A DNA stretch of 64,000 bases from Latrodectus hesperus (lineage: Eukaryota > Arthropoda > Arachnida > Araneae > Theridiidae): contig JAJQOW010000208.1 in NCBI GenBank assembly GCA_037975125.1, positions 62,001-126,000 of the forward strand, written 5' to 3'. The notes under the pieces are model-generated. The model saw nothing but the letters and a program-made list of their open reading frames with translations. It was not told the DNA's origin and ran no database searches. This document shows, in pieces, positions 37,226 through 48,772 of this stretch. Positions within the stretch are counted from its first letter, which is position 1. Every line of letters begins with the position of its first letter. A program made the translations under genes and the position numbers.

Positions 37226-39817
37226 TAGTGATTCTCAACCTGTGGGACTGGGGCATGCCATGCTAGGGGCGCGTGAGCATAGCCAAGAGAAAATGTTATT
37301 TAAAAAAATTTATTAAGTGACTGAAAGGAAAGAACACACAAACATACAAAACAAAATATATTTCAACATATTTATTAATTAGCTTATTAATTAAAACAAT
37401 TTACTAAGTTAAAAACAAATTTAATAATTATTAGTGACTTCATTGGGCCTGTCTTTCAGAGCAAAGTTTTTCGAAGGAGGGTTTAATATTAGAAATAGAC
37501 ACTCTCATTTCTTTTTCCACATTTAGCTGAGATCTATATTTTGTCTTCAAAGTAGCCACCGCAGAAAATCCAGTTTCAAAAAGGTAAGATGTTGAAAATG
37601 GTAGTAGAATGCGAAATGTCCTTGTTTTTAGTGCAGAAAACTCATCATCCACTCCTGCTCAAAATTCAACGAGTGATTTATTACTCAATTGTCTTTTGGT
37701 TTAGCAGCTTGCCGTGAAGTCTAAGAAGGTTTCTTCCTGTTCAATTGAGGGTCCTTCGGGAGTATTTTGAAATGGATCCCTCACCCGCTTGTAACTTGAT
37801 TTCAGTTTGTCATCAGCAAGAAAGTATTTTTTTTAATTCTTTGCTAGCATTACTAAATGATTTTCAATGGTTACAAAAACAGCTTTTACACGTTGTTCTT
37901 CAGCCCTGTAAGTTTTAATACAATCATTCAAATTTGCAAACATTTTTAAGTTTTCTTGCTTTAAATTTATGTTCCAAAATTCCAATTTCCTACAAAAAGC
38001 ACTAACTTTATCACTCGTATCCAATATATGTGTATTTTCTCCTTGCAGTTGAAGATTCAAGTTACTTAATTTCTCGAATATGTCGATCATGTAGCTCAAT
38101 GTCTTCACAAATAAACTATCGCGAAAATTCTCAGCTTCCGGTCTGTTTCCCTCTTCAAGTAAAACGGCGATTTCTTCTCTTAATTCATAAGCACGTTGCA
38201 AAAATTTCCCTCGTGGTAACCATCTTGCCTCGCAATAAAGTAGTAATGCTGAATGTACTGCACCCATGTCCTTACAAAGTGCGGAAAAGATTCTTGATTT
38301 CAGAGGGTCTCGTTTTTATATATTTACTACGGTTAGAACCGTAGTTAACACAATATTCAAACCAAGACTCATTTCTCTGGAAGCCAATGCTTCTCTGTGG
38401 ATCATGCAATGTGTCCAGACGCACTGTAGCGACTTTTGTTTCACAAGTGCTTGAATACTTTGGAATCTTCCGGGCATAGAACGATCACCATCGGTGCATA
38501 TTCCGACGAAGATTTTCCATTATATGTTTGCCTCGTTCATAAAATCATTTAAGATAGCAAATAATATGAGTGCTGTTGCTTTGAGTTCTATTGGTTTGCA
38601 GAAAAGTAATTCTTCTACTACTGACAAATCATCACAAAATCTAACACAGGAAATGAAATGAGCATCTTTATTACTATCTGTTGCCTCATCGAGTTGTATT
38701 GAAAACAATTTGTCACTCAATTTTGACAAAAGCTGACACTCTACATCTTCAGCTATATCAGCAATTCGACGGGCAACAGTATCATTTGAAAGAGGTGTAG
38801 ACTGCAATTGATTTCAAAATAATCTCCAAACATAATTTTTACAATCTCAATTGCGGCTGGCAAAATAAGCTCTTCACCTATGGTGTGAGGCTATTTACAT
38901 CTGGCTATTTTTTATGAAACTTTGTAAGAGGCAATTAAAGCTTTTCACATTCACAGACAAAGTTTTTTTAAACAATGATTTTTGCTTTTCTTATGATTTT
39001 AATTTTAATTCGAAGAATTCTCAGGGTTTGTTTACCTACTCACTATGAAGCGTTTCCAAATGTCGTTTCAATTTATTAGGTTTCATGCTGTCTGCCGCCA
39101 ATATTTTTGGGCAAATGATTCACAGGGGCCTTTATTCTTCATTTACTTCAGTACTTGTGAACCAAAAATTTAAGTATTCTTGAGAGTAATTTCTTGATTT
39201 TATTTTCCGAACCACGCTCGTCTGTGTACTTGTTGATGTTTGTCTATCGTCTAATGCTCGTTTACGCCCGCTTAAAAATTTATCCATGGTTCTGCATAAG
39301 TCGACTGCCGTGAATATTTAATACAGTGAATTGCAATTACACGAAAATATACATAACATACACATTCAGAATAGATTCAATAGCGATAGAAGGATCGACT
39401 CGAATGAGATTGTGTGGAATTGAAATTGACGTCACAGAACTTTCTCCTTCTCCCTAGGAGAAAACATATGTTCACATCTGCGCACGCTCCTAACTTAACT
39501 TTTAAGCTGACCAGACAAATCGAAACTTCTCGCGAAACCGTGAGAATGCCTGACATGGTGGGACGCAAGAGCAATAAAAAGGCACAGAATACTTGTTTCT
39601 TCAATGCTGAGGATTGGTGTTGCAAAATGTCAATAAATTTCCGTATTCTTGGTAATTTGTAAATTTTAAAAATTAAGGTTTTAATGTAGGTTTAGCGCCA
39701 AAATACTCGAAATACATTATTATTGTATACGTTTTATTGTATGCGGTGGGGAGGGGGGCGTAATGAATATTATGATTGAAAATTGGGCCGTGGATACTAA
39801 AAGGTTGAGAAACACTG
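37226..39817 (-). mobile_element. hAT DNA transposon, decayed
   Basis: The ends form an imperfect inverted repeat typical of hAT elements: CAGTGTTTCTCAACCTTTT read inwards from 39817, and TAGTGATTCTCAACCTGTG from 37226. The internal minus-strand gene is a BED-finger hAT transposase with many stops. The 8 bases outside the ends (CAGTTAAT and AGGTAGGT) do not match, so the target duplication is lost or one end is misplaced. Confidence 0.85.
37440..39287 (-). pseudogene. hAT transposase pseudogene (ZBED/SCAND3-like)
   Basis: The start is MDKFLSGRKRALDDRQ at 39287. A BED-type finger follows: ICPKILAADSMKPNKLKRHL then ETLHSE, with the first expected Cys position a stop. Then come LSNDTVARRIADIAEDVE and QLDEATDSNKDAHFISCVRF (catalytic-core Asp region), CTDGDRSMPGRFQS, HCMIHREALASREM, LLYCEARWLPRGK, and the C-terminal hAT dimerisation block LETGFSAVATLKTKYR-like and LNVEKEMRVSISNIKPSFEK. 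Several in-frame stops and at least one frame change (around 37650-37830) make it inactive. The family is known in vertebrate and arthropod genomes. Confidence 0.88.
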
Positions 39818-39821
39818 AGGT

Positions 39822-40045
39822 AGGTGAAAGCAGCTGGGAGGGAATCTTCGTTATTTAGAAGCGAGGATCTCCTAGCTGCCTTCCTTGGAAAACATTGTCA
39901 CCACAATCCATTGTATGTGCTCCAGACTCCTTTAGTGAATATGATGTCTCTTCGGCGAAGCCGGTATTCAAACACGTTACCTTTCAATAATGAAAATGTC
40001 ACCGTAACGAACCAGACCACCGTGGCCTTCATCATGTTTGTGAAG
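39822..40045 (-). mobile_element. SINE-like family E copy, minus strand
   Basis: On the minus strand GGCCACGGTGGTCTGGTTCG then TTACGGTGACATTTTC, a TTTGAATACCGG B-box-like stretch, GATCCTCGCTTCTAAATAAC and GAAGATTCCCTCCCAGC follow the family E order. It directly abuts the hAT end. Confidence 0.6.
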
Positions 40046-41984
40046 TGATTATAATATTTGTGAAAGGTGTTATAAAATTCTTCTTATTTCATTAAAAGAA
40101 AGTTGCGAGAACAGATAATCGGGCGTTTGGCAGTTTAAATCTGCTTCCCTAGTCTCATTTTCTTTTAAGAGTTATGGATGTTGATTCGTATATTCCTTTT
40201 CGCATGGGTCCAAAAGATATTTTGATACAAAACTGGAACAAGGATTACTCCTGAAAAACAGGAATAAGGTATTTATTAATATTTGATTCTGATACAAAAA
40301 ATCCCAGATATTTAAGTTTCCGATTTTTGTAGAAAAACTTTTTTCATCAAACTTAGAAACTCTGCAATCATTTCTATACTTATTACTTCTTTATTAAAAA
40401 TATGAATGTATGTTTCCACTATCTTTTCTTCATTCAATAACTATGAAACTATTTGTAAGAAACTTTCGTCTGAATTAATTTTTCAAATCAATAATTGTGC
40501 AGCCGAAACTAAATAATTTAGAGAATCGTTTGGATATTTCAGGAACAATCAATATGTCTTTGAGAAATGCTTCCTCACACAGCTTCTCTTGTAAGAGGAT
40601 TCCAATCAATTAGCGACAGGGAACACGCTGTCACGGACATTCGAGCTGTCTCTAATCTCGGAGTTTGTATGTTCTTAATTGCGGAGCTACTAAAATGTGA
40701 TTTCCTCCACCCCACCTCGCAGCCGAAATTCGATTTGCCTTTAATCCTTTTGTTGTTCCTTTCCTGATTTCTTACAATGAACTAATCTTGTTTACTTGAT
40801 TAGTTTTCGGAGATGTTCCGTTTGTTTTGTGTTCCGCGAAGAAACAACTTGAATCTTGCTGACTGAATGATGAGATGATTTGATATTTGCTCACTCGTGA
40901 TTGCACTCCTCTCATGGAATGAGGGAATTTTACTTATTCTGTAAAATTCCGATAAAATTCCTACAGTCTGTCTGACTAAAACTCCTTGATTTGGAGGTGT
41001 GGCGATGTTTGTTTGTGACGTATAAAGTCCTTTCGTTGAAGGGGTGAGTATGGGGAGAAGAACATGCCAGTTATTGCGTTACGTTTTGGTTGCGCGATTT
41101 TATTCATTAAAAACTTAATAAAGCCCTATTGTCTTTAGTATTTTATTTTAACAATCTAACAATAACAATTTTCATAATTAATTTCCATGAAATGAGTTCC
41201 TCACCATAATAACTGCTGCCAATACGGTCTTCATACGACCGTATCCAAATAGCAACTGAGCTAGATTCCCCATTGGATAGGGAAGATGCGCTTCTCATTC
41301 CCTTTTTAGGGATTTACTGTGGCTGAGTTGCCACACCAGTCTCTTCGTTTCATGACCGGGGTTCAAACTAACGAGGTGCATGATGATGGGCGAATATTCA
41401 AACCGTTCATCTTAAGGTAAAGGCTGGTACTCATCAGCACAGTTATGCTTGTTGACTGTTGAAATGAATTAGAATTTCACTTATTAAAGATACAATGTCA
41501 ACATTGGATCAAAAAATTTAAATTAAAGCGAAATATTTTAATACATTTACAAAAGGGAGTTAATTCCACTTACAACTCATCATAAGTATCTAAAAAGCAG
41601 AAGCATACTAAGACTACAATAAAATACACAAGCAAGCCCATAAAGTAGAGAAAAAATAAAAAAAGAGTAAGGTAAAATTATATTCCTTTTCTTATTCGTT
41701 AATTTTAAATTTATCATAGAATTCTTTTGAACCATAGGAAAAAACACAGTGATGTTTCAAGAAACAATCTATTTAATTACATCAAATTATTTGATTAGCA
41801 ATGATGCTTGAAGTTTGATATGATATGTGCTGATCTCTAACAGCTAAGTGTGCTACAAAACGACTGTGATTGGAAATTATGAGGACATCAATAATTCCTC
41901 GGTGAATTCAGTCTCGAAGTGCTGAACAGTTGAATGGAACCTTGGACTCACATGAACTTGTTATGTGTGTGTACTTGTATACTA
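40046..41984. other. no confident gene
   Basis: AT-rich with a GC-richer islet at 40560-40780, open on both strands for about 50-66 codons without a recognised domain. 41200-41420 has a GC-richer segment with a short hairpin (TACGGTC and GACCGTA at 41223 and 41237), possibly an old repeat. Confidence 0.35.
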
Positions 41985-42359
41985 CAGAATATCATCATTG
42001 GAGACTGCTTGACGTCCTCAGAGCTGACCTCTAGAGTAAGGATGGCTATCAATGCTACTTTTAGGGATACCATTCCCACCCACGAATGGTACACATGCAA
42101 ACATCCTGGTTCCTCACTAGTGACTAAACACAAGAGATGCAGCCAAATGGCTTTGACAAGACTGCGAAGTGGCCACCTGCTTGCCCAGAGACACATCTCT
42201 GGTACCAAGGTCTACCCTTTCTGTCCCAAATGTCGAGTGGTTCAAGCCTCCCCATCTCATATTTTTCAGTGCATTGGGTGTGAGAGAGGGGACATGGATT
42301 TGAGACCGGAGGTGGTGCTTGAGAGACTGACTATTTTTGGATCCATGGGGCTGGTGTGA
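41985..42359 (+). pseudogene. LINE ORF2 C-terminus, truncated
   Basis: Encodes QNIIIGDCLTSSELTSRVRM and onward to the CX2CX8HX3C knuckle (CPKC...HIFQC), ending ...TIFGSMGLV. The frame is intact to the stop, but the RNase H catalytic core lies in the missing 5' part. An upstream ATG at 41934 makes a chimeric frame whose first 17 codons are flanking DNA. Confidence 0.9.
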
Positions 42360-42398
42360 TGGTACTGTCACGCCAGTCGGGGATAAGCAACAACAACA
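41985..42398 (+). mobile_element. 5'-truncated LINE insertion with perfect TSD
   Basis: Homology to the LINE copy at 10210 begins exactly at CAGAATATCATCATTGG and runs to a CAACAACAAC tail. The 12-bp duplication ACTTGTATACTA at 41973-41984 and 42399-42410 brackets it. The length of 414 bp means only the last part of ORF2 and the 3' UTR were inserted. The two copies are very similar, so the insertion is fairly young. Confidence 0.96.
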
Positions 42399-42410
42399 AC
42401 TTGTATACTA

Positions 42411-42700
42411 GCCCCGAGTTGTGCACTAGCAGTTAGGGGGAAGTAGCTGAGGGGGAGTCTTCGTCATTCAGAAGGAGGGACCCAGAATAAGATTCTCTTC
42501 AATTCTTAACTTGCCACCTTCATTGGTATAATTTCGCTAGGACATTACCAACTCGATTTTTTAACGTGCTCCAACAATCTTTAGTGTACATATAGAATCT
42601 TCAATAAAGTCAATGAATTCGAAATCACAATCTTCCAATCAAGATAATGACGCCTTAACAAACCAGATTTTTGAGGCCTCTGTTATGGCTATGAGTGTAT
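42411..42700 (-). mobile_element. SINE-like family E copy, minus strand
   Basis: On the minus strand GGTTTGTTAAGGCGTCATTA, TTGTGATTTCGAATTC, TCTGGGTCCCTCCTTCTGAA, TGACGAAGACTCC and CCCCCTAACTGCTAGTG match the family E order. The LINE at 41985 inserted next to its tail end. Confidence 0.6.
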
Positions 42701-43639
42701 TTCTCAAACATGCTTTATAAGACTTAAACTAGGAGTACCTGGTGACCACTTCATATGCTACATTGTTTCCTCTTATTGTGTCTCCTTCATAAAGACCGGT
42801 CGTAAGAAATTTGATATTACCATGCATTAAAAGAAAGTACTCGTTAATGAATGCAATGCAAGCCAAGACATAAAGTCTAAGTAGCTTGTCTGCAAACATT
42901 TGTGATATTAAATTTCCATTCCATATGATATGCTATCCCTATGTTTTCCAGTTCAAAATCTATCAACTCATCTCGTTTGTAATTTTTTTTCAAAAATGAA
43001 TATGGGCTTTCTTAAAGATTCTGTTTCTCCTTATAAAGTAAAGTATATTGGAGACATTCTTTACTGAATAAGAACTTTTTTCAATAAACAGCATTTGACT
43101 TCAAAAGCGTTGAACATAATTTTCCAATTATAATATCATTCAGCTGTCAAGAACTTCAATATGCAAGATGTATTGTATAATTTAAAAAGTACCCACAACT
43201 GGGGTCCACATGCATTCAGCACCGCCTTGAACAAGCTTGTTTTAATTTGAAATCTTTCACAATGGCAATATGCTTTTGCAGTCGAATACTTTTGCCTATC
43301 CTATTTCAACGACCGCTTTCAAGGAGGGACTTTTTTATAATTGACGAACAACATACCTTGTTACAGCTTTCAATGAGCTTAACATGCATTTGTTAACCGT
43401 GTTCAACGAATGACCTTGTTATGTTAGACGTCTACATACTCTGTTAATTTAAATCAATTTAATACTGTTCTAGTAACATTCTTCACCGGTCCAAAAGCAC
43501 TCGGGACACATTTTTGTGCTCTTCCAGATCCAACAATCCTGAAAATGTTGGAAATTATTTATTCAAATAAATTTCATCTGATTGTTATAAATTTCCTTTT
43601 TTTAATATTGCGATTCAACATATTCATCTATCAGGGTGA
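42701..43639. other. no gene seen
   Basis: AT-rich DNA without a recognised repeat or gene. Confidence 0.4.
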
Positions 43640-43833
43640 GTGGTTGAAATTTTTCTAGAGTTCCTCCTTAGCGACACATGGATGTTGTGACCTTATGGGT
43701 CGCATCCACGTGTCTCAAAGTTTAAAATTTATGTCCTGTATCTGTAGAAAATTCTCTTGAGAGATAGTTTACTCAGTGGACATTAAAGCGTCTTATAACA
43801 ACTTCGCCTTTTAGGCTTTCTACTATGCAGTGT
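43640..43833 (+). repeat. family G repeat, left part
   Basis: AGAGTTCCTCCTTAGCGACA, AGAAAATTCTCTTGAGAGAT and GGCTTTCTACTATGCAGTGT correspond to GGTTTCCTCCCTTGCGATTC, GAGAAATCCTCCTGTAAGAC and CGGCTCTCAGGTATGCAGTG in the copy near 44560-44695. The SINE at 43834 is inserted at the TATGCAGTGT point. Confidence 0.55.
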
Positions 43834-44208
43834 TGGCCGTTATTGCCTAGTGGTTAGAGCATCGGCCTTACGTCTGGAAGGGGGATTTGTACTCTTTCAA
43901 ACACCCTTCGAGTACATGCGATATACGTGCTGGATGAATCTGTGGAAACGAAATTCCCGTGGTCGGTCGTTGAGCAGTTACCATCGGTGCAATGCTCTGG
44001 AGAAAATTTCCTCTCCATTCAGAGCAATGTCAAAATTGAGATAGTATATCCTCTGGTGGCACCATCTATCGAAGGATTTCAAAAGCAAAGTTTTACTTTC
44101 CCCTTCGTGGTGCTCTGATTAAACGAAAAACGCACCCTACTGATTTCAATTCGCATAGCCAAGACATAGTGAGTTTGGCTTGTCCAAGTGCCATATATAG
44201 CAACAACT
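43834..44208 (+). mobile_element. tRNA-headed SINE, family A
   Basis: The head TGGCCGTTATTGCCTAGTGG is followed by TTAGAGCATCGGCC, ATGCGATATACGTGC, CGTGGTCGGTCGTTGAGCAG, TCTGGAGAAAATTTCC, CCATCTATCGAAGG and TTGGCTTGTCCAAGTGCC, with tail AGCAACAA. CTATGCAGTGT at 43823-43833 and CTATACAGTGT at 44209-44219 form a duplication with one mismatch. The B box is damaged. Confidence 0.9.
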
Positions 44209-44519
44209 CTATACAGTGTCAAAGTCCGTCATTCTCTAACTTTTTTTGTCATGGAACACTTTTACGAATTTCAAAATTTGGCGGAACAAGAAATGATGAG
44301 TTACAAAAATGTTTACTTATCTATAAGACTTACCTACAAGAAGTAAAATATATTTTATGATAATAAATTTGAATGTAAAATAAAATAATATAATATGCAC
44401 TACATACGAAAAACAACAATGCAATTATTACTTTATTCGTAGCAAAAAAAGCACTGTAATTTTTATGTACATATTGGACTGCACACAAATGTGCTGCTGC
44501 ACAGTGATTCAGAACTGCT

Positions 44520-44720
44520 GATCAAAGTGTATGCATATGGGTAGGACAGTCTCTTTGGAGTTTTCAAGGTTTCCTCCCTTGCGATTCCGGAATTTGGTAC
44601 ACTATCTATGAGAAATCCTCCTGTAAGACAATTTATGGAGTAGATATTAAATTTTTTTACAGCGGCATTGGAAGTTCGGCTCTCAGGTATGCAGTGTCAA
44701 ATTTTAAGCATATTTATCTA
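44520..44720 (+). repeat. family G repeat
   Basis: TTTGGAGTTTTCAAGGTTTC, CTCCCTTGCGATTCCGGAAT, TTGGTACACTATCTATGAGA and AATCCTCCTGTAAGAC match the block at 62390-62470 and the fragments at 13041 and 43640. Confidence 0.6.
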
Positions 44721-45040
44721 ACACCTTATATAATGTCCTTTAGTGATAGTGTTACAGAATATTCAATTTCATTTTTTATTGAAGCTAAAATTCAAAGGTG
44801 AATTCGAAGTTCGAATTTCATCAGATAAGAAGGAAACACGGGGAGAATTCATCCGAAAAGCCATTCATTTGAAATCCAAAGATTTTGTCTTGATAATTAA
44901 GAATTGACTGGATAGCTATTGCGGGAGTTTAAAAGAAAATACAAATGTTGGGCAAAGTATACCTCCAAATAATCGAAAGTTTGTTTGATTAGGAATTTCA
45001 AAGCTGTGCAATGTTTTCTCGCCATTAGTCCCATAAAAAT

Positions 45041-45315
45041 GTTGTTGTTACTAATGACACTTGGACAAGCCAAGCTCGCTGTGCCTCGGTTATGCGAATT
45101 TAAGTCAATTGGGGGCGTCTTTCGTTTAATCAGAGCACCAAGAAAGTGAAAGTACGACTTTTGCTCTTCAAATCCTCCAATAGATGGCAGCATCAGAGGA
45201 TCTGCTCCTTCAACTTTGGCATTGATCTGTAGGGGAGTAAATTTCTCCAGACCATTGCACCCATGGTAACTGCTCAACGACCGACCACAGGATTTTTGAT
45301 TCCCCAGATTTAAAC
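45041..45315 (-). mobile_element. SINE family A, minus strand, head missing
   Basis: Starts in reverse with the tail GTTGTTGTTACTAATGACAC, then TTGGACAAGCC, TTTCGTTTAATCAGAGCACC, TCTCCAGACCATTGCACCC, ACGACCGACCACAGG and ATTTTTGATTCCCCAGATTT. Homology stops before the tRNA-like head, so it is 5' truncated. Confidence 0.88.
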
Positions 45316-46506
45316 GTGTTTGGGAAACTACATTTTTGGCCACTCAAGATGCAACATTAAGAAATATCGGAGAATCACAATAAAATTTATTCTCGGCAGG
45401 TAACACGTCAGAAAAAGATCAAAAGATTGAAAAGACAGCTTCTTATAGAGTGCGGATCATGTCAAAATTAGTAAGTTTATCCGCTATTGTTACCACTGTT
45501 TTATGCCTCGGGTGAGAATCAAAAAGATTTTGATATGTATTCTTATATATATATATATATAAATATATATATAGCATATAGAAGTCACTGCAGCTTCTAC
45601 ATATTTCAGAAATTGATCTGGTATAACAATACGGGGTGGGTCCAAGGACAGTTGTGTACAAGAATGTACTAGACGTTTATTGATACAGAACGGTCACCCA
45701 TTACTCCGGCAGATATTCCACTTTCTTAGGAAAATATTTGTTATTCCTACATACATTTAAGAACTAAAATTCATAAATTTTATAATAGTTCATAATAAAT
45801 ATTTCAAAGTGATTGAGTATAAAATATATATTCCTTTAAAAATCAATAAACTATTTTTAAAAATGATCATTTTGTGCAACATTGCAAAATTTATAAAACT
45901 AATTTTGAATTTCCTCAGCTATAATTTTTATAGATTTCTCTTTTGTACCATTTTCTTTTTAATAAAAAAATACAGCTTTCCTTATTTCGTTTTATAAAAG
46001 TTAATATCATCATTACATAATATTTTTTATATGAATTCTTTTTAATTTCATAAAATTGCAGAAAAAACTCTGCTGTGATTGGAGATAACATATTTTATAA
46101 TCCTAAAGTACTTCTACTTTATGTAGTTTAAATTTAAAATTTTTAAAATTATTTCCAGTTTCCTAAATTTTAATCACCTTGCGATTTATGAACAAAAGCA
46201 ATGTTGAGTAATTTACTTGCACGATTGAGAGAGGCTAAGCTAACCTAGCTTTTTATTATTTTTTCACTCGTTCATATCGGTAAAACTATGAAAAATACAC
46301 GTGAAAATTTATTAAATTTTCCGATATGGTATTATTTCTTTGTCTACAATGAAATTGATTGTGTATCTAACAGATTAACTATCAAATACATTTTATTAAT
46401 AAAATTATGCTTCAAATTAATATTTAAAGAATAATTGCAACCATCAAATCTACAAACATTCAGTACTTTTTATGTTTGGATATTTTGAAGCTTTAAATAT
46501 ATTGAT
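45316..46506. other. no gene seen; short (TA)n near 45541
   Basis: AT-rich, with a small TA/AAATA microsatellite at 45541-45572. The short frames are not convincing. Confidence 0.45.
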
Positions 46507-46787
46507 GCCGACCAACTTGTCTAGTGGTCAGCTTGCCTGACTGCTGATAAGGAGGTCCTGGGTTCGAGTCCCGGTTCTGACATGGATGTACTTTCTCCCT
46601 CTATCTATCATGTATTTGTCCTTTCCTTGTATGAATGTGGTGTGAATGATTGCCTACCCTATAAACGGGTCCCTATGGCATGTGTGTACTGAGGAAGTCG
46701 GACTCCACACCAAAATAGGGTTCAGTTGAAAAAGTGAAGCATCGCACCCCATATTGCCAGCCTGGCTGACAATGAATGAATGAATGA
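46507..46787 (+). mobile_element. tRNA-headed SINE, family B
   Basis: The head GCCGACCAACTTGTCTAGTG and the B-box GGGTTCGAGTCCCGGTTC are followed by CCCTATAAACGGGTCC and GGAAGTCGGACTCCACACC. The tail is an AATG repeat (AATGAATGAATGAATGA). AAATATATTGAT at 46495-46506 and AAATATTATTGAT at 46788-46800 are a target duplication with one indel. Confidence 0.92.
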
Positions 46788-46800
46788 AAATATTATTGAT

Positions 46801-48534
46801 ATACAGTATTTAATATTAATACTATTTAAAATATAGTAGACACTCATTTTTACGATTTACTCATTTGCGAACAATCACACTTTTACAAATTAGTAGCTGG
46901 TCCCTTATATAGTCCTGAGGATAATTTTGATTGGTAATTTTATGCCCCATTTATGAACTGAAATTTAAAAAATTATTTTTTACTGTGAACTCATTTTCAT
47001 GACTCTTTCGTTTGTGTTTATTTTTTTATATAATCTGTTTTTGTTATTTTTATTTATTAATTAATTTAACTTTGCAATCCTTTTCTAGTTGATGGTTGAG
47101 GGACTTGAATCATCGGTTTCACTGGAAAATCGGAAATCCTTTGAATTGCAGATAATTAATTGGACAGCTGATGTTAAAATCTCTGAGGTTTCATCCTGAT
47201 GGGGAATCTCTGATGTTGAATTTCACAATGACCGCTTGACAATCTACGCATTACACGATAATCTTCGAGTGCAAATATCAAAGTTAAATTTGCAATGCTT
47301 GGAATCGTCTCACGGATTGGAACATAAGACTGACGTAACAGGTGCAATAAAGTGGAATGGTTTTGCAGAAAAAACAATTTCTAGGGCATTTTGACAGTGC
47401 AGTCATTGTGACTGCTATAACACAAAAAATACCAAGGCCATTTACTTGATGACTTGTGTGAAATTGAGCCACCCATCTATACCATTCGACGAATGAACGC
47501 GCTGCTTTTAATGAAGACTCAAATTTAATATGCATGCAGGAACGATCCGATAATTAAATATTTGATAATTTAGTGAATGAGAGTGAAAAAAACCTTTATA
47601 TACGAAATAAGAAAACAATGACATTACGGCTGTTACCGTCTGCAAAAACAGAGGAATAACGAACAAGATTGAGGTACTTTTTTTAGAAAAGCAAGAGTGA
47701 AATGCTTTTCAACATCAAATAAAGCGAAGGATATATGTTTACAGTATAATTTCGAAATAAAAATAACTACTTTATCGCATTTTTATCAATAAAATGAAAA
47801 TAACGATTGTTTTTGAGTCACTGATACACATTAGTAAAGTTACAAAATCTGTTTATAAGTTGCGGCTCAGTTGGTTCTCAGTTAAAACAGGTGACAAACA
47901 AACAAAACCAGACGCATTGAGATACACTGTCTCATCGCGTGCAGACATTCCATTTCTTGAATTAAAAACAGTGAACTTAACTGTCAAGACTAATTTTTTA
48001 TTTTTCATGTTTTCACGAAATAAATGCTTCTTACAAATTGGTGACAAATCTCTAATATACTCTTGTAAGTGCATCATTTAAAAATTCTCATTTACGAAAT
48101 ATTAGTTTTAAAAAACCTGTTTTTTGCGATTACATTTTTTTGCTTTCATTTATATTTTTTTATCATCTTTTCATTTTATTTTATGATTGTGAAATTATAA
48201 TCCTTATTTTTATTGGACAAATACTTCGATTTGTGGATAACTCAGTTCACCGCTGATGTTGAAAAACCAGATTACTTTGAGAGGAATTCTTGTGAAATTT
48301 TTCTAGCCTTAACTAACTCCCATCTTACAGACCATGTTTTAGAGTAAGAATAAAACTGGCAGTGAAAATATCTTAAGGTTGTTGTTTCTAATACTTCAGA
48401 GATCTATGGACGAGGGTTGGTCATTTGGGGACCTCCAGTGCTGGGGGCACACATATCCAATTTATCAATTTTATTTATTTTTTTCTATCATTTGTTTATC
48501 TGATTTTTGTTAAATGGAGTTTATCAATTGGAAA
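46801..48534. other. no confident gene
   Basis: AT-rich. 47170-47535 has overlapping minus frames (67 and 83 codons) of near-normal amino acid composition but no recognised family. 47794-48081 has a 95-codon plus frame without a domain. Confidence 0.35.
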
Positions 48535-48650
48535 TTAAAATCTATAGCGGGGCAGGGGGATCGAACCGGTATCTTCTGGTTGGCCGTCAGCATCTACAAG
48601 GCAAGTCATCAGCGCAAACACTGAAAAAAAACCATTGTTCACTTTATTAA
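48535..48650 (-). mobile_element. possible tRNA-like SINE head, minus strand
   Basis: Minus strand GATACCGGTTCGATCCCCC is B-box-like and lies about 50 bases after TTTGCGCTGATGACTTGCC, an A-box-like stretch. There is no second copy in the window, so it is tentative. Confidence 0.35.
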
Positions 48651-48772
48651 TATCCGACAGGGACATCATACAATTGGGGGCAACATGGTTTTTAGTTTTA
48701 CAGTATTCTTCTTGTGAGATCAATATTGGTTACATTGACAAGAGTACAATATTTTCAGAGAGAGTACAATAA

